Shown here: positions 14,240-19,503 of the stretch, one piece after another
Layout: each line of letters starts with the position of its first letter
How positions within the stretch are numbered: position 1 is the stretch's first letter
Assembly (NCBI GenBank): GCA_031547885.1
Contig: JAVBRO010000041.1
Span: forward strand, 1 to 19,503
Length of the DNA stretch: 19,503 nucleotides
Direction: 5' to 3'
DNA from: UBA940 sp031547885
GTDB taxonomy: Bacteria; Bacteroidota; Bacteroidia; Bacteroidales; Rikenellaceae
Position numbers and translations under genes: made by a program
Notes under the pieces: model-generated
Database searches by the model: none
Told to the model about the DNA's origin: nothing
Seen by the model: only the letters and a program-made list of their open reading frames with translations

Positions 14240-14879
14240 ACCGATCCGGATAATACTCGTCGACGACCACACGCTGTTCCGCGACGGACTGCGACGCCTG
14301 CTCTCGAACGACGGCCGTTTCGAGGTGGTCGGCGAGGCTGCGTCGGGACAGGAATTTCTGGAACTTGCCGCGCGGACAGGTACGGACGTTGTATTTATGG
14401 ATATCGACATGCCGGGCGGGATGAACGGCATCGAGGCGTCGCGGCTGGCGCTGGAGCGCGAACCCGGTATGAAGATAGTGGCGCTGTCGATGCACGGCGA
14501 GCAGGAGTATTATTTCCCCATGGTGGAGTTGGGCGTGAAGGGGTTCCTGCTGAAAAATTCCGACTTCGCCGAAGTCGCGAGGGCCGCCGAAACCGTGGCC
14601 ACGGGCGGGACCTACTTCTCGCAGGAGCTGATGGGTTCGCTGGTATCGGCGCTTCGCAGCAACGGTGAACTGCCGAAAGGCGAGGCTCTTTCGGAGCGCG
14701 AAGGCGAGATACTGCCGCTGATCTGCGAGGGATTCTCGAACCAGGAGATCGCAGACCGGCTGTTCATCTCGAAACGCACCGTGGACAAGCACCGCGCAAA
14801 CATCCTGTCGAAAACGGGATGCAAGAACACCGCCAGCCTGGTGGTCTATGCAGTCAAGAATAATTTAATAGCAATATAA
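14223..14879 (+). CDS. NarL/LuxR-family response regulator
   Basis: This 218-residue cytoplasmic protein is the partner of the kinase just upstream. The receiver domain has the acidic pair D14-D15 (ILVDDHTLFRDGL), phospho-acceptor D60 (FMDIDMPG), the signalling Ser in ALSMHGE and the Lys in KGFLLKNS. The C-terminal LuxR helix-turn-helix covers about 150-215 (LSEREGEILPLICEGFSNQEIADRLFIS and RTVDKHRANIL; read as two parts). No ATG exists before the receiver domain. GTG at 14223 and TTG at 14211 are the options, both overlapping the kinase gene; I prefer GTG. The serine acetyltransferase ATG follows the TAA with no gap. Confidence 0.93.
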   Translation: METSSKPIRIILVDDHTLFRDGLRRLLSNDGRFEVVGEAASGQEFLELAARTGTDVVFMDIDMPGGMNGIEASRLALEREPGMKIVALSMHGEQEYYFPMVELGVKGFLLKNSDFAEVARAAETVATGGTYFSQELMGSLVSALRSNGELPKGEALSEREGEILPLICEGFSNQEIADRLFISKRTVDKHRANILSKTGCKNTASLVVYAVKNNLIAI

Positions 14880-15713
14880 ATGAACGACCCGATCAAATCA
14901 TTCCCGAAAACGCTGGAACGGCACTACGAACAGTGCTACAGGGACGTGCCGTCGAAAACCGACGCCGTCGCGTTCCTGAACGACATGATCGCGCTGCTTT
15001 TCCCCGTCACCCACGGCCAGATGTTCACGCCCGACGAGTTGGAATACCGCTGGCTCGACCTGCAACTGCAGTTCCGCAAGCTCATCACCCCGGCCATGCC
15101 CAACGGCGGCAGGACCGATATGATCGAAACGTTCTTCTCGCAGGTGCCGCGCATCTATCTCGACCTGATGAACGACGCCGAAATGTTCAACGAGTGCGAC
15201 CCCGCGGCGGCGTGCAAAGAGGAAGTCATACTGAGCTACCCGGGGTTTTACGCCATAATGGTCTACCGTTTCGCGCACGTCATATATAAGCTCGGCATTC
15301 CGATCCTGCCGCGCATACTCTCCGAACACGCCCATTCGCGGACGGGCATCGACATCAATCCGGGTGCGACGATAGGGGAAAATTTCTATATCGACCACGG
15401 GACGGGAATCGTCATCGGCGAAACAACCATCATCGGCGACAACGTGAAGATGTACCAGGGGGTGACCCTGGGCGCGACCTTCGTCGACAAGGACCTGCAG
15501 GGCAAACAGCGCCACCCGCGCATCGAAGACAACGTGATACTCTACGCCGGATGCACCATCCTGGGCGGCGGCACGGTCATCGGGCACGATTCGATAATCG
15601 GCGGCAACGTGTGGCTGACCGAGTCGGTTCCGCCCTACACCAAAGTCTACCACAAGCCGGAGATCGTCATTAAGGATGCCTGTGACGGGACAATATGTAA
15701 AGCGGAGGAATGA
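14880..15713 (+). CDS. Serine O-acetyltransferase
   Basis: This 277-residue enzyme makes O-acetylserine from serine and acetyl-CoA, the first step of cysteine synthesis. The N-terminal helical domain (1-150) is followed by a left-handed beta-helix of hexapeptide repeats (INPGATIGENFYIDHGTGIV, then IGETTIIGDNVKMYQGVTLGA). D172 and H173 in IDHGTG match the catalytic pair of CysE. The C-terminus (TICKAEE) lacks the usual CysE tail ending in isoleucine that binds cysteine synthase, so complex formation is uncertain. It sits inside the kinase/regulator operon: zero gap upstream and a 4-bp ATGA overlap with the next gene. CysE or EpsC would be the nearest names. Confidence 0.93.
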   Translation: MNDPIKSFPKTLERHYEQCYRDVPSKTDAVAFLNDMIALLFPVTHGQMFTPDELEYRWLDLQLQFRKLITPAMPNGGRTDMIETFFSQVPRIYLDLMNDAEMFNECDPAAACKEEVILSYPGFYAIMVYRFAHVIYKLGIPILPRILSEHAHSRTGIDINPGATIGENFYIDHGTGIVIGETTIIGDNVKMYQGVTLGATFVDKDLQGKQRHPRIEDNVILYAGCTILGGGTVIGHDSIIGGNVWLTESVPPYTKVYHKPEIVIKDACDGTICKAEE

Positions 15714-17641
15714 AACGCTGGCTTAAAAGCGACGCAGCGCTGCTGGCGTGGCGCCTGTTGCTTGTTTATCTGACGCTCGCGCTTTGCCGGATCGTTTTCC
15801 TGATCTACAACACAGAAGCCATAGGGCATATCGCGCGTGGCGAGACGTGGGACCTTATCCACGGCTCTCTGGTATTCGACACGGCTACGGTGGTCTACAC
15901 CAACGTCCTTTTCATCGTGCTGTCGCTCATGCCGTTCCGTTTCCGGCGCAACCGTATCTACCGCGGCGCGATGTTCTGGTATTATATCGTCGCGAATGCG
16001 GTTTCCGCGGGCGTGAACCTTGCCGACGCGGTCTATTTCCGCTATACGGCGAAACGATTCACGGCCGACGAAATATTCTTCTCGGGGAACGACAACACCG
16101 CACAGCTCGTTTTCAAATTCATGGGCGAGAACTGGTACATGGTGCTTGTCTTCGCGGCGATCGTGGCGATGCTCGTCATGCTCTACGGGCGGAAGATCGT
16201 TCCGGAGACGCCCATACGCCGCCCGTGGATATATTTCGGGGTGAATCTGGCAGTGCTTGCCGCGGTGTGTGCGCTCTGCATAGGGGGAGTGAGGGGCGGT
16301 TTGTCGCGCATGACGCGCCCGATAACCCTCAGCAACGCCACGCAGTATGCTGCTACGCCCGCAAAGGCCAACCTGATACTGAGCAACCCGTTCTGCATTA
16401 TCCGCACGGCGGGACAGGGCGGAAAGATCTCGTACACAAAATATTACACACCGGAAGAGTTGGCCGGGATATACACGCCGTACCACTATCCGGAGCAGAA
16501 ACTGTTCGACTACACGCCGAACATAGTGATATTCATCCTCGAAAGTTTCAGCGCCGAGCACTCGGCTTTCCTCAATCCGGAACTTTACGGCGATGAACCG
16601 GGCTACACGCCGTTCCTCGACTCGCTGATGCGCAGCGGATACACTTTCACCAACGCCTTTGCAGACGGGTATAAATCGATCGAGGTGCTGCCGGCGGTGC
16701 TGGGTTCGATCCCGTCGTTCAGAACTCCGTTCGTGCTGATGCCGCAATCGCTGGGCCGCAGCCGCCAGCTTCCGCAGATACTCGCAGACAGGGGCTACCC
16801 CACCCTCTTTTTCAACGGCTCGGCACGCGGTTCGATGGGTTTCGAAGCATACGTCCGAAACGCGGGGGTCCGGCAGGTCTATTCGCGCGAGGATTATGAG
16901 ACGGCGCGCGGGAAAAAAGATTTCGACGGCTACTGGGGTATCTGGGATATGCCTTTCCTCGACTGGATGGGCGGGGTGCTGGGAACCGTGCAGCAGCCGT
17001 TCTTTTCGTCGGTATTCACGCTCTCGTCACACCATCCGTTCGTCGTTCCGGCGGAGTACGCCTCGCTGCCCGAAGGACGCACCAAAGTACACCGCGGAGT
17101 GCAGTACACCGACCTGGCGATCCGCCGGTTCTTCGAAAAATACGGCAATGAGGATTGGTTCCGCAATTCGGTCTTCGTCTTCGTGGCCGACCACGTTTCG
17201 TCGGAGATATGGGCGCCCGAAACCAACACCATCCGAGGCCGCAGCCGCATCATCCAGTTCATCTACAAAGGCGACGGTTCCCTGCGCGGGCTTGACGGGC
17301 GCGTTTCGCAGCAGACCGACCTGATGCCCACGCTGATGAACTTCGTTCCGATGGCCGAGCCCTATTTCGCCTTCGGACGCGACGCCTTCGGCGAACCCGA
17401 ACGCAAGCCGATTGTGGTGAAATACGCGGGCGGGGAGTATATCGCAATAACCGACTCGCTGACCCTTTTCTTCGACGAGCGGCGTGTGACGGCGGCCTTC
17501 GGGGCGTCGGACATTTTCCACACCCGCGACATAAATTCGCCCGCAAACGAAGAGGTCCGCGAAACAGAACGCCTGCTGAAAGCCGTCATACAGCAATATT
17601 ACAGCCATATCGAACGGATGGACTACACTGTGCCCGAATAA
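15710..17641 (+). CDS. LTA-synthase-like membrane phosphotransferase (sulfatase superfamily)
   Basis: This 643-residue protein has about five N-terminal membrane helices (to about residue 190) and a large extracytoplasmic alkaline-phosphatase/sulfatase fold from about 270. Metal and catalytic residues are present: E278 in FILESF, nucleophile Ser323 in DGYKSIEVLPAVL (the position held by Thr in LtaS), H441-H442 in SSHHPF and D494-H495 in VADHVS. In Gram-negative bacteria such proteins move phosphoglycerol or phosphoethanolamine onto surface glycans or lipids; the acceptor is unknown here. The Ser at the nucleophile position is common in Bacteroidetes members (recollection). It is the last gene of the four-gene operon. 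Confidence 0.88.
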   Translation: MKRWLKSDAALLAWRLLLVYLTLALCRIVFLIYNTEAIGHIARGETWDLIHGSLVFDTATVVYTNVLFIVLSLMPFRFRRNRIYRGAMFWYYIVANAVSAGVNLADAVYFRYTAKRFTADEIFFSGNDNTAQLVFKFMGENWYMVLVFAAIVAMLVMLYGRKIVPETPIRRPWIYFGVNLAVLAAVCALCIGGVRGGLSRMTRPITLSNATQYAATPAKANLILSNPFCIIRTAGQGGKISYTKYYTPEELAGIYTPYHYPEQKLFDYTPNIVIFILESFSAEHSAFLNPELYGDEPGYTPFLDSLMRSGYTFTNAFADGYKSIEVLPAVLGSIPSFRTPFVLMPQSLGRSRQLPQILADRGYPTLFFNGSARGSMGFEAYVRNAGVRQVYSREDYETARGKKDFDGYWGIWDMPFLDWMGGVLGTVQQPFFSSVFTLSSHHPFVVPAEYASLPEGRTKVHRGVQYTDLAIRRFFEKYGNEDWFRNSVFVFVADHVSSEIWAPETNTIRGRSRIIQFIYKGDGSLRGLDGRVSQQTDLMPTLMNFVPMAEPYFAFGRDAFGEPERKPIVVKYAGGEYIAITDSLTLFFDERRVTAAFGASDIFHTRDINSPANEEVRETERLLKAVIQQYYSHIERMDYTVPE

Positions 17642-17653
17642 ATCTGCGGACCC

Positions 17654-17684
17654 TTTCGCCGACTCGGATTTTTTATTATTTTTG
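17654..17684 (+). promoter_or_regulatory. Promoter of the TPR-AraC regulator
   Basis: TTTC (17654-17657), 19 bp, TATTTTTG (17677-17684). The -7 box is complete. It covers the TTG codon at 17682, which rules that codon out as the start and supports the ATG at 17715. Confidence 0.55.
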
Positions 17685-17714
17685 CTTGCAGAAGCAACCA
17701 ATCCGAACTTCGCG

Positions 17715-19427
17715 ATGAATCCTACGACCGATCATGAACGCGCGGCCAGAGCGCCGTTCTTCTTTTTCATCCTGCCGTGCATTCTGGCGGCGTTCCTTTC
17801 CTGTGAAAGACCATCTGCCGCAGAGGCGGAATCCCGGGATATCTCATACCTGAAAAAATATCAACAGGGCGACCTGCCCGACTCGCTGATTCAGAGCACC
17901 CTCGAGATCAGGGAGAAAGCCCTTGCGTCTGACGATTGGAAGAATCTGCGGGTGTCGACCGTCGTGCTCGCCAGCCGGTACGCCGGCGGGAACAATCACG
18001 CGGAGGCCATGAAACTTCTGGATGAAATGGTCGCAAAAGCGGAAGAGGGAGACAATGAAACGGAGATGGCGCAGGCATATTACAGCACAGGGGTTTACTA
18101 TTTCTCACAGGGATTGTCGTGGGTGGCGGTCGAGTACTTCTCCAAAATGCTGACGCTCGCCCGGTTGGGCGACAAAGAGCGTTTCAACGCCATGTACGCG
18201 ATGGGGCAGGCGTCGAGCATCTCGCTCGAGGCGACACGTGGGATCAGCGTCTCCGAATGCTACGCCGAGGCCGAAAAGATCGCGCGCCGCATGAATGACA
18301 GCACGTGCCTCAGCATGGCGCTGTTCGGCAGGTCCCAGACACTGTTCGACGCGCTCGGCGCCCACAAGACCAAAGACGAACCGCTGTCGGAAGGGAGACG
18401 CGACAGTATCCGCACCTCGATAGCGCTGCTCGAAGAGTGCAACCGGCTATCGCCCCATCCCGTGTGGGACTGCGGCCTGGGCCTCGGCCACGCCGCCCTG
18501 AAGGAGTTCGACCGGGGAGAGTTCTACGTGAAACGCGCGCGCAAGGGATTCGAAGAGTCGGACCCGTTCCCCAATCCGGTGGGACTGAACACGGCGGCCT
18601 CATTCTATATGTGCGCCGGCGATTATGCCAGATCGTTGGACTATGCCACGGAGTCGTACCGCGAATCGGCGCGGAGACGCAAGGAAGGCGATATGCGCAA
18701 TGCGCTGCATATCCTCTACTATGCGGCGAAATATTCCGGAGATACGGCCGGGGCGCTCCGCTATTACGAAAAATACAACGAACTGCACCAGCGGCTGATG
18801 GACAAATCGTTCGAACACCAGGTGAACCTGGCGCAGGTGCGTTTCGACACGCGGATCAAAGAGGATAAACTGGTGGCGGCCGAGCAGCGCAACCGGATGT
18901 ACAGGACCGGTATCGGCATATTGTGTGCATTCCTTCTTGTGGTCGCTGCGCTGGCGGGTGTGATATCCGTACTGCACAGGAAAACCAGCAGAGCATACCG
19001 CGAACTTGTAAGAAAAAGCCAGCAGTGGGCCGCACAGACCGCTGCCATCCTTTCGAACGACAGCAATGCCGGAGCCACCGAAGAACAGTACGAACTGATG
19101 GAGAGGCTCAAAATCCAACTCGACGAATATAAAGCCTACGGCCAAGCCGACCTGACACTAGATTCACTGGCGAGGACGCTCGGGACCAACCGTTCATACC
19201 TGTCGGAAGCCGTCAACAAGGTCACAGGCAGCAACTTCACACAATACATAAACGAATATCGCATCAAAGAGGCTGTTCTCCTACTCTCGGACGGACGGCA
19301 TGACCGTTTTACGCTCGATGCCGTCGCCGGACTCGTGGGATTCAGCAACCGCAACACTTTCTACCAGGCATTCCGCCGCCAGACGGGACTTACTCCCGCC
19401 GAATTCCGGCGCAACCGCACCGCCTGA
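17715..19427 (+). CDS. Membrane-spanning TPR sensor with C-terminal AraC DNA-binding domain
   Basis: This 570-residue protein begins with a signal sequence carrying a lipobox-like FLSC (Cys30). About ten helical TPR-like units follow over 40-390 (for example MAQAYYSTGVYYFSQG and HAALKEFDRGEFYVKRA). One membrane helix lies at about 398-420 (GIGILCAFLLVVAALAGVIS), followed by a linker and an AraC/XylS double helix-turn-helix at about 476-570 with the signature VGFSNRNTFYQAFRRQTGLTPAEF. This puts the TPR sensor outside the cytoplasmic membrane and the DNA-binding domain inside. Ligand and targets are unknown. Similar TPR-TM-HTH regulators exist in Bacteroidetes. No clear terminator separates it from the upstream operon, but it has its own promoter. 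Confidence 0.9.
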   Translation: MNPTTDHERAARAPFFFFILPCILAAFLSCERPSAAEAESRDISYLKKYQQGDLPDSLIQSTLEIREKALASDDWKNLRVSTVVLASRYAGGNNHAEAMKLLDEMVAKAEEGDNETEMAQAYYSTGVYYFSQGLSWVAVEYFSKMLTLARLGDKERFNAMYAMGQASSISLEATRGISVSECYAEAEKIARRMNDSTCLSMALFGRSQTLFDALGAHKTKDEPLSEGRRDSIRTSIALLEECNRLSPHPVWDCGLGLGHAALKEFDRGEFYVKRARKGFEESDPFPNPVGLNTAASFYMCAGDYARSLDYATESYRESARRRKEGDMRNALHILYYAAKYSGDTAGALRYYEKYNELHQRLMDKSFEHQVNLAQVRFDTRIKEDKLVAAEQRNRMYRTGIGILCAFLLVVAALAGVISVLHRKTSRAYRELVRKSQQWAAQTAAILSNDSNAGATEEQYELMERLKIQLDEYKAYGQADLTLDSLARTLGTNRSYLSEAVNKVTGSNFTQYINEYRIKEAVLLLSDGRHDRFTLDAVAGLVGFSNRNTFYQAFRRQTGLTPAEFRRNRTA

Positions 19428-19445
19428 GAACCTTTTTCACCCTAT

Positions 19446-19497
19446 AAACCGGACTAATTTGTCACGATTGATCAAGAGTGACAAATCGGCCCGGTTT
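19446..19497. terminator. Large two-part inverted repeat, probable terminator
   Basis: AAACCGG (19446-19452) pairs with CCGGTTT (19491-19497), and inside it ATTTGTCAC (19457-19465) pairs with GTGACAAAT (19478-19486). It lies 18 bp after the regulator stop. The T-run is short (GTCTTT at the window end), so an operator for the next gene remains possible. Confidence 0.6.
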
Positions 19498-19503
19498 GTC
19501 TTT

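Noticed and set aside
17682..17714. TTG start at 17682 for the TPR-AraC regulator
   Set aside because: The codon lies within the -7 promoter box, upstream of the expected transcription start.

Overview
The window looks like chromosome from a Bacteroidales bacterium, most plausibly a GC-rich gut lineage such as Alistipes/Rikenellaceae (the genus is inference). The evidence is the Bacteroidetes-type promoter (-33 TTTG or TTG, 19-21 bp, -7 TAnnTTTG) seen before most transcription units, the absence of Shine-Dalgarno sequences, BACON-domain lipoproteins, a three-gene SdhCAB/FrdCAB operon of the b558 type, and AT-rich heptamer arrays between genes.

Layout. 1-139: right end of an IS3-family insertion sequence (transposase C-terminus and terminal repeat). 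253-3682, minus strand: sdhC-sdhA-sdhB, the fumarate reductase/succinate dehydrogenase complex, with a promoter near 3912-3942 and a leader of about 220 nt. 4013-5217, plus: 5-formyltetrahydrofolate cyclo-ligase and a GNAT acetyltransferase. 5218-5619: a gene-free stretch with small hairpins, two heptamer arrays and a strong terminator. 5620-10225, plus: an operon of two paralogous BACON-PDZ-S41 lipoproteins and the DHH phosphoesterase nrnA. The first S41 paralogue has lost its catalytic residues and the second keeps them. 10314-10811: a small lipoprotein of unknown function whose promoter overlaps the nrnA terminator. 10812-11103: a repeat-rich junction between convergent genes. 11104-12383, minus: surE and a NUDIX hydrolase, overlapping by ATGA. 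12384-12748: dispersed repeat, heptamers, promoter and a structured leader, then rplS (L19) and its terminator. 13280-17641, plus: a tightly packed operon of histidine kinase, NarL-type regulator, serine acetyltransferase and an LtaS-like membrane phosphotransferase. 17715-19427: a membrane-spanning TPR-AraC regulator, followed by a large inverted repeat at the window end.

Most genes are housekeeping. The points that deserve a second look are the dead/live S41 protease pair, the four-gene overlapping sensor-to-envelope operon, the membrane-bound AraC regulator, the structured rplS leader, and the family of 7-bp tandem arrays and dispersed imperfect palindromes that fill the intergenic space.
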